Of a stretch of 64,000 nt of DNA, positions 7,897 to 16,908 are shown piece by piece; the stretch's first letter is position 1, and the number at the start of each line of letters is the position of its first letter. This DNA comes from PALSA-600 sp963842335. GTDB lineage: Bacteria; Actinomycetota; Thermoleophilia; Gaiellales; Gaiellaceae. The notes beneath the pieces were generated by a model, which did not search any database, was not told the DNA's origin, and saw only the letters and a program-made list of their open reading frames with translations. The position numbers were made by a program, and so were the translations under genes. The stretch spans positions 1-64,000 of the forward strand of contig CAWJGF010000022.1 of NCBI GenBank assembly GCA_963842335.1, given 5' to 3'.

Positions 7897-9932
7897 CCGC
7901 CGGCGGCGGCCGATCCTGTCGTCACGGCTGCGCCCGGAGCCACCCCGCCTTCGCCTTGCAGTTGGGCGCGCCAGCCCGTCAGGAGAGCATGGACCCCTGC
8001 TGCTCCGACGACCTTCTCGTCCGGGAACGGCAACTCGGACGGAGCGAGGATGAACGGCCGAGTCTGCGGCCCGCCGAGCCCGCCGTGGAACGAGATCAGC
8101 TCCTCGAACGCGCACCCCTGCTCGAGTTCGGGGTCGTAGAAGCTGCCGACGAGAATGTCGGGAGCGTGGGCGAAGCCGTTCGTTCGCAACAGGTGCGCCG
8201 CTGCGTTCGGCGAGAAGGCCTCGAGCGGATCCTCGCCGGTGACGCGCCCGTCGGTGAGATTGCGCGAGCCGCGCGGGCCGAGGACCAGTGGGCCGTCGGC
8301 TTCCGACTGCACGAGCAACCAGCCGATGAACGCGTGCGCTCGTAGTGCCGGGATGAGGTTCGGGTGACGCTCGCCGATCTCCTCGAGTGTCAGGCGCCGG
8401 GTCTCGTCCATCAGGTACACGAGCCCGAGGTTGCCCGAGCCGAGAACGACGACCTCTTCTCCACTGACGTCGCTCTTCTTGCGCTTCTGCTTACGGCCGG
8501 TCGCCTCGGCGAACGCCGTGCCGACGGCCGCCTGGTTCTCGTCGCCTCCCTCGACGGTCGCCACGCCGCTGTCGGTCAGCGAGCGACGGACGAGATCATT
8601 GAGCCCGTGGCCGCAACGCTGGCGGAAGGTCGCTCCCTGTGTCTGGCCGTGATCGGAGAGGACGACGATCGCATAGGGCCTCGGGGCATAACGCCGTGCG
8701 CTGGCGATGCGGCCGAACTCCTGGTCGAGCTTGCGTAGGGCCTCGACCGTGTCCTCACGTTCTAGCCCGGAGTGGTGCGCGACCTCGTCGTAGCTCGAGA
8801 ACGTCGCATACACGGCCGGACGCCCGTGCATCATGTCCGCGAGCACGCCGCCGACGATCAGATCGCGCACGACGACGCAGAGCGTGGCGCGGAGCAGCGG
8901 ATACAGGCCGCCCCGGTGACCGCGTGGGCGGACGTCGCGGCGGCGCTGGCGTGAGGCCGCGACGAGCTCCAGCACGATCTCGAGGGTGAAGAGCACGAGC
9001 GTGCGCGTGACGTTGTAGCCATTCGCGAAGAACGCCCGGTAGCCCGGATTCGCGTGCTTCTCGGCGTCCATGCGGCTGACGGTGAGGATCACGTGATCGG
9101 CCTCGCCCGACAGGAGGTTCCCGCGGCTCGCGCCGCCGTTGACGAGCAATCCCGCTCCCGTCGCGTGTCGGCGCTCGATCTCGGCGCAGTCGGGTGGGGC
9201 GGAGCACGTCATCAGCCTTGCCGTCTCCTTCTCGACCCAGCGGAAGGCGGGGATGTCGTCGTTCGATCCGAGGAGGATCCCAGCCTGGCTTGCCCCTGTC
9301 TGCGACGAGAGATCGGTCTCCCACTCGGCGAGGTGATACCCGTCGTCTTCCAGCCAGCGCGCCAGGTTGGGGGCGTTTCCATCGCGCAACGCCCGTTTCA
9401 GGACGGGAAGAGCAAGACCGTCGATCTCCAGAAAGAGAATGCCCGGCGTGTCCGTCTCGAGCCGGTCGCCCGAGCGGCGTGCAATTCGTTGCGTGACGCG
9501 CAGCCCGAAGAGATCGTCGTCGTTCACGCCCATGACGACGTCGAGCGCCGTCGACGCGGCCGACGCCAGAAGCGCCGTGAGGATCGCCCAGCCGAGCGAG
9601 TCGACCTCGACGTCGAGGCGGCTGATCTGTGCAGCGAGCAGCAGCGCGACCGCGTCGACGATGAGGACGAGCACGAGGTCGACGAGGATCGTGAACGGCA
9701 GCCGCAATGCCGCGACGAGCGGCGGGAGCACCGCGTTGAACACCGCGACGACTGCGGCCACGCCGATCGCGGAGGCAAAGCTGGGAATCCTGACCCCCGG
9801 GACGATCCACGCCGCGAGGAACAGGGCGAGGGCGGAGACGAGCCAAGCGAGGATCAGTCGCAGCGGACGAACCGGCGGACGCTCCGCCGCCCAACGCTCC
9901 TTGCCGGCCAAGCCCCACGCGGGCGCCGTCAC
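7893..9932 (-). CDS. holin-like TM domain fused to alkaline-phosphatase-superfamily hydrolase
   Basis: A 679-residue fusion. Residues about 20-130 form a 4-helix membrane domain like the mycobacterial 4-TM holin family (RLILAWLVSALALFLAAWIV start). The rest is an alkaline-phosphatase/type I phosphodiesterase fold: LEIDGL (metal Asp), SSQTGASQ (probable Thr nucleophile), SSYDEVAHHSG, VLSDHGQT and FHGG supply metal ligands. The hydrolase is anchored by the N-terminal helices; a further hydrophobic stretch (TLVLFTLEIVLELVA) lies mid-protein. GTG 9932 overlaps the previous stop (GTGA). Its substrate is probably a phosphodiester or phosphoglycan of the envelope; this is inferred from the neighbours. 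Confidence 0.75.
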   Translation of the reverse strand: MTAPAWGLAGKERWAAERPPVRPLRLILAWLVSALALFLAAWIVPGVRIPSFASAIGVAAVVAVFNAVLPPLVAALRLPFTILVDLVLVLIVDAVALLLAAQISRLDVEVDSLGWAILTALLASAASTALDVVMGVNDDDLFGLRVTQRIARRSGDRLETDTPGILFLEIDGLALPVLKRALRDGNAPNLARWLEDDGYHLAEWETDLSSQTGASQAGILLGSNDDIPAFRWVEKETARLMTCSAPPDCAEIERRHATGAGLLVNGGASRGNLLSGEADHVILTVSRMDAEKHANPGYRAFFANGYNVTRTLVLFTLEIVLELVAASRQRRRDVRPRGHRGGLYPLLRATLCVVVRDLIVGGVLADMMHGRPAVYATFSSYDEVAHHSGLEREDTVEALRKLDQEFGRIASARRYAPRPYAIVVLSDHGQTQGATFRQRCGHGLNDLVRRSLTDSGVATVEGGDENQAAVGTAFAEATGRKQKRKKSDVSGEEVVVLGSGNLGLVYLMDETRRLTLEEIGERHPNLIPALRAHAFIGWLLVQSEADGPLVLGPRGSRNLTDGRVTGEDPLEAFSPNAAAHLLRTNGFAHAPDILVGSFYDPELEQGCAFEELISFHGGLGGPQTRPFILAPSELPFPDEKVVGAAGVHALLTGWRAQLQGEGGVAPGAAVTTGSAAAGG

Positions 9933-11050
9933 GCCGGGCGGTCCGCCTTGCGCGCGGCCTTTGCTGCTGCCTTGTCCGCTGCCTTGTCTGCCTTGCGCGC
10001 CTTGCGCTTCGCCGATTCGTCGGCGGCCTTCTCCTTCGCCCCGACGTAGGAGTCCTCGACGAGCTGCTTCCCACCGGTGAAGCCGAACACCCAGATGAGT
10101 AGCACCACCGCGAATAGGATGTTCCACGCCGTCGTGAAGAGCTGCTGCCCGACCGAGTAGGCCGTCGCGGTCGTCGAATCAGTGACCCCCTTGAGGGAGG
10201 CGACGTTGAAGGCCTGGTTCACCCCGACCCCGCCGGGCGTGACCGATACGGTGTTTGCGATCGAGTTCCCGCCGACGATGCGCATGATCGTATGGAAGGT
10301 GACCGGGATCGAGTACGCGGCGAGAAAGACCGCGATTACGCCAAGCTTCGCGCACCACGCGCCGAACTCGGGTAGGAAGGCACGCAAGAAATAGTCGCGT
10401 GGGCGGGCCAGGATCTGGCCACCCTCCTTGGCGTTTTCCCAGAGGCCGTGCAGCTTCTTGCGAAGCAGACGCACCACGATCATGACGAGCACGACGGCGC
10501 CCACGAGCCCGCCGATCACGAGCACGGGGTAGTCGTGCACCCACTTGAACTTGATGTCGAACGATCCGCCGACCGACAGGAAGAGATACAGATAGACGAC
10601 CGCGCCGATCACGGTGAAGAAGATCTTCTCCACGAGATAGCCGGCGAGAACTCCGGCAAACGTGGCTCCGGCGATGACTGCCACATACATGAGGAGCATC
10701 ACGAGTGTCCCGAGGTTCGCGGGCAGGAAGCCGTTCAGAGCGACTGACGTGGCGTAGCAGGCGAGGACTTCTTTCTTCCCGACGCGGTTGGGGTACGCGA
10801 AGCGGAGGATCTGGTACCAGGCGACGGCGGTCAGCGTCGTCTGGGCCGTCTGCAGGATGGCTGCGGCGACGAGATACTTCGCGGAGATCCCGGTCAGCGT
10901 GTCCCAGAGGTCCTTGAACCAGGCGCGGAGGTCCCAGCCGAGCAGGTACGAGAGAAGCGCGATCGCGACGACGACGGCGGTCCACGTGAGGACGCGCCGC
11001 GCCCGGAAGCGTCGTTGTTCGGGCGGCGCGGTGTCGGCTGCAGCCTGCAT
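9929..11050 (-). CDS. UPF0104/LPG-synthase-TM-like membrane protein (first gene of trio)
   Basis: A 373-residue protein with about 8 membrane helices. LNGFLPANLGT and SVTPGGVGVNQAFN are the paired conserved loops of the UPF0104 (flippase-like, LPG synthase TM) family. A Lys/Ala-rich cytoplasmic tail of about 45 residues (KAADKAAAKAARKADRPA end) is unusual and could bind acidic lipid or nucleic acid. It starts the trio; the next gene overlaps by 4 bases. The box at 11091-11107, read on the minus strand, has GAGCCT exactly 22 bases on and the ATG 40 bases on, so the operon is probably box-controlled. Confidence 0.75.
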   Translation of the reverse strand: MQAAADTAPPEQRRFRARRVLTWTAVVVAIALLSYLLGWDLRAWFKDLWDTLTGISAKYLVAAAILQTAQTTLTAVAWYQILRFAYPNRVGKKEVLACYATSVALNGFLPANLGTLVMLLMYVAVIAGATFAGVLAGYLVEKIFFTVIGAVVYLYLFLSVGGSFDIKFKWVHDYPVLVIGGLVGAVVLVMIVVRLLRKKLHGLWENAKEGGQILARPRDYFLRAFLPEFGAWCAKLGVIAVFLAAYSIPVTFHTIMRIVGGNSIANTVSVTPGGVGVNQAFNVASLKGVTDSTTATAYSVGQQLFTTAWNILFAVVLLIWVFGFTGGKQLVEDSYVGAKEKAADESAKRKARKADKAADKAAAKAARKADRPA

Positions 11051-11090
11051 GGAGGTTTTCAGAGGCTCTTTGGGGGTTGGCTCGGGTGCA

Positions 11091-11107
11091 TCGTCCCAAT
11101 CGGGTGA
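11091..11107. promoter_or_regulatory. divergent regulatory box for phosphatase trio and MBL hydrolase
   Basis: Plus strand TCGTCC-CAATC-GGGTGA. Forward: 22 bases to GACACT (11130-11135), then 7 bases to ATG 11143. Reverse: 22 bases to GAGCCT (11068-11063), then 12 bases to ATG 11050. Neither direction shows a -35. Confidence 0.6.
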
Positions 11108-11142
11108 TTACCCGGCGTGGCCGACGATCGACACTTCAGATG

Positions 11143-11892
11143 ATGGCAGCTTCGCCCGGCCGTGTCACCTGGCTCGGTCATGCGACCGCGCTGATCGAGC
11201 TCGATGGAGCGCGGCTCGTCACCGACCCTCTCCTCCGCAGGCGAACAGCCCACTTGCGTCGGGTCGCGAAGCCCGTTCGCGAGCCACTCGCGGCAATCGA
11301 CGGAATCCTCGTCTCGCACGTCCACTGGGATCACTTCGACCTCCGCTCGCTCGATCGCCTCGGCCGCGACGTGCACGTGGTCGTGCCGCGCGGCGCCGGC
11401 GCGCTGCTCGTGCGGAGAGGCTTCTCCACGGTGAGCGAACTCGGAGAGGATGAGCAAACGCAGGTCGGCGAGCTTGTCATCCGGGCGACACACGCCGAGC
11501 ATGGTGCGGCTCGGCGCGGCGTGCTCGGGACTCGCACAGCCTCACTTGGCTACGTGATCGAAGGGACACAACGTGTCTACTTCGCGGGCGACACCGACCG
11601 CTTCGAGGGCATGGCGCGTCTCGAGCCGAGGCTCGACGTCGCTCTGCTCCCGGTCGCCGGCTGGGGCCCGCGCCTGCCGGCGGGGCACCTCGACGCGGAA
11701 GGCGCAGCCGAGACGCTACCGCTCCTGCGACCGCGGATTGCGATCCCGATTCACTGGGGGACGTTCGCACCCTTCTACCGCAGCCGCCCGTATCACCTCG
11801 ACGCGGGCGAGCGGTTCGCAGCCCGCGCGCAGGTCGTCGCGCCCGAGGTCGAGGTTCGCGTCCTCAGCGTCGGCGAGAGTTGTCTGCTGTAG
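11143..11892 (+). CDS. metallo-beta-lactamase-fold hydrolase (UlaG-like)
   Basis: A 249-residue soluble enzyme. TWLGHATALIEL, then SHVHWDHFD (HxHxDH metal motif), HAEHG, FAGDTD and PIHWGTF give the metal ligands of the UlaG/RomA-like branch of the MBL superfamily. Characterised relatives are lactonases or phospholipase D-like enzymes acting on N-acyl ethanolamine lipids. Being divergent to a phospholipid/phosphatase operon from a shared box, it could act in the same lipid pathway. ATG 11143 sits 7 bases after the -10; ATG 11140 directly before it is equally possible. Confidence 0.8.
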   Translation: MAASPGRVTWLGHATALIELDGARLVTDPLLRRRTAHLRRVAKPVREPLAAIDGILVSHVHWDHFDLRSLDRLGRDVHVVVPRGAGALLVRRGFSTVSELGEDEQTQVGELVIRATHAEHGAARRGVLGTRTASLGYVIEGTQRVYFAGDTDRFEGMARLEPRLDVALLPVAGWGPRLPAGHLDAEGAAETLPLLRPRIAIPIHWGTFAPFYRSRPYHLDAGERFAARAQVVAPEVEVRVLSVGESCLL

Positions 11893-11894
11893 GG

Positions 11895-12449
11895 CTACTT
11901 GCTCTTCAGCGACGAGCACGACGGGGCATCCGAGAAGGCTTGCGAGAGCTCGCCCTTCGCATCGAGGCTCTTGAGCTGGTTGAACGCCGTCGTGATCTGC
12001 GTCTGCACCGTTGCGAGTGTCGCGGTGACCGTGCTGGCGCCCTTCAACAGTCCCGATCCCGTCGCATCCTGAATCGTGCTCATGTCCTTGTTCAGGTTGG
12101 TCGAGAGCGTGTCGATCGTGTCTTTCGCTTGCTGGCCCGAGCTCGTGTCCGGCTTGCCGAGACCCTTCGTGTCGGAGACGAACGTGTCGGTGGCGGACTT
12201 CACCGAGTCTGCCGCGTCCTGGACGCCGGATTTGGACAAGTTGCTGCCGAGTTTCGTCGCGGCGGCGGTGAGCGACGTCGTATACGTCGTGAGCGCGCTG
12301 CAGAGACCCCCTGCCCAGTCGACCGTCGCCGATGTCTGAGTGCTCGTCTCGGAGCTCTTGCTGCTGGAGCCGCACCCGGCCGCAAGGACCACGATTGCGG
12401 CCAGGAGGGCAATCGCGAGGGGCGTGCGCGCCGAGTGGATGAACGACAT
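11895..12449 (-). CDS. lipoprotein with helical repeat-like domain
   Basis: A 184-residue protein: basic start, hydrophobic h-region and lipobox VLAAGC (about residues 20-25), then a Ser/Thr linker and a helical domain rich in Ala, Ser, Thr and Asp (AATKLGSNLSKSGVQDAADS). The long alternating helices suggest a coiled-coil or four-helix bundle on the outer face of the membrane. No family assigned. ATG 12449 is right because it gives the complete signal peptide and lies 34 bases after the box. It is convergent with the MBL gene, with 2 bases between stops. Confidence 0.7.
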   Translation of the reverse strand: MSFIHSARTPLAIALLAAIVVLAAGCGSSSKSSETSTQTSATVDWAGGLCSALTTYTTSLTAAATKLGSNLSKSGVQDAADSVKSATDTFVSDTKGLGKPDTSSGQQAKDTIDTLSTNLNKDMSTIQDATGSGLLKGASTVTATLATVQTQITTAFNQLKSLDAKGELSQAFSDAPSCSSLKSK

Positions 12450-12483
12450 CGCCCCAGCGTGACAGCGTTCCCGCGCCGCGTCG

Positions 12484-12500
12484 TCATCCCAATAGGACGA
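12484..12500 (-). promoter_or_regulatory. regulatory box for lipoprotein gene
   Basis: On the minus strand TCGTCC-TATTG-GGATGA. The hexamer CACGCT (12461-12456) begins 22 bases later and the ATG 34 bases later, a textbook instance of the box geometry. Confidence 0.6.
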
Positions 12501-12572
12501 TGCCTCTGATCGCTGGCCCGGGGCCGTCTCGCGCGAATTGGCGGTCAACGGCACCGGTTCCATGTGATCGAC

Positions 12573-12589
12573 GGGCATCGGGAGGGTGA
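12573..12589 (+). promoter_or_regulatory. weak box-like site before LuxR ATPase gene
   Basis: Only the right arm (GGGTGA, 12584-12589) is well conserved; the left arm is degenerate. It still has an xAnnnT hexamer, GATTTT (12612-12617), exactly 22 bases downstream, followed by a GAGAGGA ribosome site and ATG 12636. Tentative. Confidence 0.3.
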
Positions 12590-12635
12590 CAGTGTGGCGT
12601 TGCGGACCCGAGATTTTGTTTGCGAGAGGAAATTG

Positions 12636-15059
12636 ATGACGTATGGTTCAGGCGAATCCTCGTACCTACTGCGGCGCTCAGCTAGTGCCATGGCAGATTC
12701 TCTGCCCCCAAGACCTCGAGGCAGCGAACGAATGACCAGAAGAGCCCGCCAAGCATTCATCCCGCTGTCCGGTCGAGCGGGTGCGAAAGCGGTCCTCGTC
12801 GAGAGCGACGAGTCTGAGCTGCCGTTCGACATTGTCGCGGCGAAGATCCGGCGGCCGATTCCGAGGCCGGGGACGATCTCGAGGACGGCCCTCGTCAACC
12901 GTCTACGGGCAGATCGTTCAGCTCGGGCGATCTCGGTCGTCGCCCCCGGCGGCTACGGCAAGACCACGCTGCTCGCCCAATGGGCGCTGCGGGATGACCG
13001 CCCGTTCGCCTGGGTATCCCTCGACCGTCGCGATAACGATCCAATCGTCCTCTTACGGCACGTCGCGGCCGCGGTCCACACAATTGCGCCGACCGACTTG
13101 CGTACGCTCGACGCGCTCGCCTCGGCCGGCGCCTCGATCTGGTCGAGCGTCCTGCCGCGCATCGGCGCCATGATTGCAGCGGCGGACCAGTGTGTGCTCG
13201 TTCTCGACGACACGCACATGGTGGCGGACAGCGACTCGGAGGAGGTCCTGGCATTCCTGGCCGGGCACGTTCCGGACGGATCCACGCTCGTCCTGTCGAG
13301 TCGGGTCGAGTCTGCGTTCGTGTCGAAGCTTCGCGCCACCATTCCGCTGCTCGAGATCTGGGCGAATGATCTCGCCCTCACGCCGCGCGAAGCCGAACTG
13401 CTGCTGCGAAGCGCTGGGGTCAAGCTCTCGGACGGGGAGCGAGGGGCGTTGATCGGAAAGACAGAAGGCTGGGCGGCTGCGCTCTACCTAGCGACGCTCT
13501 CGCTGAAGAAGCCGGTCGCCGGCGAGGTCCACCCAGATCAGCCTCAGGAGGTCAACGACACCAGTAGTCCTTACGTCAGGGACTACTTCCACTCCGAGTA
13601 CCTCGAGGGCCTCAGTCCCGAGCGGCTGCTGTTTCTGCGGCGAACGTCTGTGCTCGAGAAGATGAGCGGCGCGCTCTGCGATGCGACGCTGGCGCGCAAG
13701 CGCTCCTTCGAGGAGCTCGAGGCGTTGAAGCGGGCGAATCTGTTCGTCAGTGCGCTCGACCGGAAAGGTGAGTGGTACCGCTATCACCCTCTCTTCCGCG
13801 AGCTGCTGCGGCGGGAGCTGCGCGAGACGGAGCCTGATCTCGTCGAGTCTCTGGGTGGGCGTGCGGCGGACTGGTTCGAGCTCCACGATGACCCGGAGTC
13901 GGCCCTGGAGCACTCACTCGCGGTCGGAGACACCGACCGCGCTGCGCGCATCTTCGCGAACATAGCTCTGCCGACCTACTGCAGCGGCCGAGGAGCCACC
14001 GTCGCTGGGTGGCTCGAGCAATTCGACGAACGCGAGCTTCCCCGCTACCCGGCGGTCGCAGTGCAGGGGGCCCGGGTCTACGCCTTGCGAGGTTCCGCGG
14101 GCAAAGCTGAACGCTGGCTGTACGAGGCCGAGCAAAACTGTGCTGGAGACCCACAATTGTCCGCGCAGGTCGCTGTCCTGCGCGCCTCGCTTTGCCGCGA
14201 CGGCGTCGGCACGATGCTTTCTGACGCCGGCTCGGCGCTGGCGGTCCTGCCGGAGACGAGCGAGTGGAGAGTCCTTGCACTGCTCGTCTACGCCGCCGCT
14301 CATACCCTCCTCGGCGACAACGAGCAGGCGAACGAGATCTTCGGAGAGGCAGTGGCGCATGCCAGGCGAATCGGCTTCAGCGAGACGCAGGTCGTGGCGA
14401 CGAGCGAACGGATTCTCCTTGCCGAGGAAATGCACGACCACGCCGCATCAGACAAGCAAGCTGATGAGCTGGCCGATCTGCTTGCGGGTGGGATGCTCGA
14501 TACAGCCGCCCCGGCTGCGATCGCGTTCGCGGCGGGAGCACGCTCGCAGCTTCGTCATGGCAACTGGGACGGTGCGCGGGCGCTCCTCGGCCACGCGCAG
14601 CGACTGACCCCGTTCCTGACCGACACGATTCCCTGGCTTGCCGTGCAGACGCGCCTGGAGCTCGGGCGCACTTTTGTCGCTCTTCGCGACGTTGCCTCGG
14701 CACAGGTACTGCTGGCGGAAATCGACGACATCTTCGAGCGTCGGCCTGACCTGGGTGTGCTGGGTGAACAGACCGAGAGGTTGCGCGACTCCCTCGACAC
14801 TGTGCCGGTGCTCGACCATGGAAAGGGCTCGAACCTCACTGCCGCCGAGATGCGGCTGATGCCCTACCTGCCGACACACCTCTCGTTCCGTGAGATTGGT
14901 GACCAGTTGCACCTTTCGCGCAACACGATCAAAACCCAGGCAATCTCCGTCTACCGCAAGCTAGGCGTCTCGACGCGCGGGGACGCGATCGACGAGGCGG
15001 TCAGGCTCGGTCTCGTCGCCGAAGTGATGCCGGGCAAGGGATTCGTCCACTCCGGCTGA
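12636..15059 (+). CDS. MalT-type LuxR-family ATP-dependent transcriptional regulator
   Basis: An 807-residue STAND regulator. About residue 106 is a Walker A (APGGYGKTTLL), followed by WVSLDRRDND and VLVLDDTH (Walker B), the layout of MalT/LAL proteins. The middle is a TPR-like helical repeat region that would sense an inducer or partner. The C-terminal about 65 residues are a LuxR helix-turn-helix (LTAAEMRLMPYL, FREIGDQLHLSRNTIKTQ). ATG 12636 is chosen for the GAGAGGA site 5 bases before it; internal Mets are possible. Its 3' end overlaps the convergent permease gene by 59 bases. The ligand and targets are unknown. Confidence 0.85.
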   Translation: MTYGSGESSYLLRRSASAMADSLPPRPRGSERMTRRARQAFIPLSGRAGAKAVLVESDESELPFDIVAAKIRRPIPRPGTISRTALVNRLRADRSARAISVVAPGGYGKTTLLAQWALRDDRPFAWVSLDRRDNDPIVLLRHVAAAVHTIAPTDLRTLDALASAGASIWSSVLPRIGAMIAAADQCVLVLDDTHMVADSDSEEVLAFLAGHVPDGSTLVLSSRVESAFVSKLRATIPLLEIWANDLALTPREAELLLRSAGVKLSDGERGALIGKTEGWAAALYLATLSLKKPVAGEVHPDQPQEVNDTSSPYVRDYFHSEYLEGLSPERLLFLRRTSVLEKMSGALCDATLARKRSFEELEALKRANLFVSALDRKGEWYRYHPLFRELLRRELRETEPDLVESLGGRAADWFELHDDPESALEHSLAVGDTDRAARIFANIALPTYCSGRGATVAGWLEQFDERELPRYPAVAVQGARVYALRGSAGKAERWLYEAEQNCAGDPQLSAQVAVLRASLCRDGVGTMLSDAGSALAVLPETSEWRVLALLVYAAAHTLLGDNEQANEIFGEAVAHARRIGFSETQVVATSERILLAEEMHDHAASDKQADELADLLAGGMLDTAAPAAIAFAAGARSQLRHGNWDGARALLGHAQRLTPFLTDTIPWLAVQTRLELGRTFVALRDVASAQVLLAEIDDIFERRPDLGVLGEQTERLRDSLDTVPVLDHGKGSNLTAAEMRLMPYLPTHLSFREIGDQLHLSRNTIKTQAISVYRKLGVSTRGDAIDEAVRLGLVAEVMPGKGFVHSG

Positions 15060-16215
15060 CTGCTAGACGTGCACGGGAGGGCCTGGAGGCAGCGGTTCGG
15101 AGGCCGCTGCAGTCGATTCGACCCCGAGTCTTCGCTCGAGCGGCTCCCAACTCGCGGCCGATGTGCACCACCGCCGAGGTGAGAGGCGCCGCCAGCACGA
15201 GCCCCATCATCCCGAAGAGGCAGCCGGCGCCGATCGTCACGACGAGCACGACGAACGGGCTCAGGTCGAGCGCGGAGCCCATCGCGAACGGTTGCAGGAG
15301 ATTCTGGAGCAAGCCGTTCGCAAGCAGAACGATCACGAGCATGATCAGCGCCGTCGATGTGCCCTGGCCGCCAAGTGCGAGCACGACGGCAAATGCGCCG
15401 GCGACGAACGCGCCGATGAACGGGACGTACGCCGTCACGAACGTGACGACCCCGATCGTCCCGGCGAGCGGGACGTCCAGCACGAAGGCGCCCAACCCGA
15501 CAACTATCCCGTTGAACGCCGCGACGATCGTGACTCCCCGGAAGTAGCCGCGCAGCGAGCGAATGACCCCGCCGGTGATTGTTTGTCCGACGGGTTGTGG
15601 CACACCCAGATGGCGGTCGACCCATCCGCGCATCGACGGCCCGTCCTTCAGGAGGAAGAACGTGCACAGGCAGGCAAGCGAGAGCCCGAAGATGAGCGAG
15701 GTGATCCCTTGCAGGCCGCTGATGACGCCCTTCAACAGGGTCGTAATGATCTTCGGAACGTCGTTCTTGACGCTCGCCGATGCGCCCGACGCACCCGATT
15801 GGTCGACACCGAGGCTCTTCAGCCAGGACTCGCCGTGCGCTGCAGCCGCGTTGGCGTTCTCGCTGATCTCGGCCCGCTGGCCCGTGATCCCGCCGATCAC
15901 GAGCACGAGGATGAAGCCGGCGATGACGACGAGCCCGAGCAGGACGATCGCGGCGCCGGCGGCGCGCGGCACGCGATGAGCGTGCATCGCGCCGACGAGG
16001 GGCATGGAGACTGTCGCGATGATCATCGCGATGACCACAGGGCCGACGATTGTGGCGGCCGTCCCCAACACCCAGGCGACGCCGGCGAGCAGAGCGAAGC
16101 AGCCGATCAGGAACCAGGAGGTCAGTCCGAGGTCGCGCAGCCACGGTGGCGCGGCGAACGTCGCCCGCTCCGGTGCGTCAGCCCCGACGCTCCGAGGGGA
16201 GAGCTCTTCCGGCAT
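15001..16215 (-). CDS. AI-2E family transporter (putative permease)
   Basis: A 404-residue membrane protein with the AI-2E/YdiK pattern: paired N-terminal helices (LTSWFLIGCFALLAGVAWVL), a soluble middle segment with an amphipathic helix, then helices including LSLACLCTFFLLKDG and the C-terminal glycine-rich TIGAGCLFGMMGLVLAAPL. Members export autoinducer-2 or exchange Na+/H+; substrate unknown. ATG 16215 is chosen over a TTG 36 codons upstream. The last about 20 codons run antisense to the end of the LuxR gene and encode a low-complexity Arg/Ser tail, so the true stop could reflect read-through. Confidence 0.75.
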   Translation of the reverse strand: MPEELSPRSVGADAPERATFAAPPWLRDLGLTSWFLIGCFALLAGVAWVLGTAATIVGPVVIAMIIATVSMPLVGAMHAHRVPRAAGAAIVLLGLVVIAGFILVLVIGGITGQRAEISENANAAAAHGESWLKSLGVDQSGASGASASVKNDVPKIITTLLKGVISGLQGITSLIFGLSLACLCTFFLLKDGPSMRGWVDRHLGVPQPVGQTITGGVIRSLRGYFRGVTIVAAFNGIVVGLGAFVLDVPLAGTIGVVTFVTAYVPFIGAFVAGAFAVVLALGGQGTSTALIMLVIVLLANGLLQNLLQPFAMGSALDLSPFVVLVVTIGAGCLFGMMGLVLAAPLTSAVVHIGRELGAARAKTRGRIDCSGLRTAASRPSRARLAVSRSGRIPCPASLRRRDRA

Positions 16216-16323
16216 GTCCAGTGACTTCGACGGCGCCGTCCCGACCTCCTCGTCTCGCCGTGGCACTGGGTCGACGGGTCCGGGAGCCACTGGCGCAGAG
16301 CAAATAGCCGGGACTCTTCGCAA

Positions 16324-16343
16324 TCATCGCCCTGATGGGGTGA
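16324..16343 (+). promoter_or_regulatory. variant regulatory box before DUF1269 gene
   Basis: TCATCG and GGGGTGA arms with a longer spacer than standard. GACGAT (16366-16371) follows 22 bases after the right arm, giving a leader of about 40 bases with GGTGG before GTG 16420. Weaker than other boxes but upstream of the paralogue of another box-associated gene. Confidence 0.4.
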
Positions 16344-16419
16344 AGCGCCGGGAGCGAGACCGAACGACGATCGCCGCGATGATCGCTCTCGATCGGCGGC
16401 TCGCCTGTGGTGGTGGATA

Positions 16420-16908
16420 GTGGCGACGAAGAATCTCGTCGCCGTCGCCTACCACGATCCGGAGCGCGCTGAGCACGCATTCGAGATCGTGCGAGTCCTG
16501 GGCGAGGAGCATGCGCTTGTGATCCATGATGCCGCGATCGCAGTCAAGCGCGACGACGGGAGCGTCGAGCTTCGGCAGAGTCGCGAGCTCGCGGTCGGGG
16601 AAGGCATTGTCAGCGGTGGGGCGATCGGCCTCCTGCTCGGTCTCGCAGTGGCCGTTCCAGTGGTCGGAGCAGTGGTCGGCCTTGCGGGCGGTGCGGGGTT
16701 CGCGGCGCTTGACAAAGGGATCTCGAACGACCGCATGCGCAAGCTCGGCGCCACACTCGCCCCCGGGCACGCCCTGCTGTTCGCGCTGGTCTCGGACGCA
16801 GACTGGAGCTTGCTCAGGGACCGGCTCGCTCCCTTCGCGGGCGAGATCGTTACCTCGGAGATCGACGACGACGTGCTGGCCATTCTCGGCGCGCCGCCGG
16901 CAACCTGA
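16420..16908 (+). CDS. DUF1269 family membrane-associated protein
   Basis: A 162-residue protein. The N-terminus (VAVAYHDPERAEHAFEIV) and a KRDDGSV segment form a small alpha/beta domain; a glycine-rich hydrophobic hairpin (about residues 60-95, GAIGLLLGLAVAVPVVG) follows, then a C-terminal alpha/beta part with SALLFAL-like LLFALVSDADW. This is the DUF1269 layout, possibly an amphipathic glycine-zipper inserting in membranes. A second copy lies at 26494-26994. GTG start; its stop abuts the stop of the convergent ppk gene. Confidence 0.8.
   Translation: MATKNLVAVAYHDPERAEHAFEIVRVLGEEHALVIHDAAIAVKRDDGSVELRQSRELAVGEGIVSGGAIGLLLGLAVAVPVVGAVVGLAGGAGFAALDKGISNDRMRKLGATLAPGHALLFALVSDADWSLLRDRLAPFAGEIVTSEIDDDVLAILGAPPAT

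Noticed and set aside
15163..16224. Long antisense ORFs (for example 15163-16224, 30203-31513, 40997-42343, 48466-50256)
   Set aside because: They are opposite-frame shadows of conserved genes, rich in Arg, Asp and His as expected when high-GC codons are read in reverse; none shows a domain.
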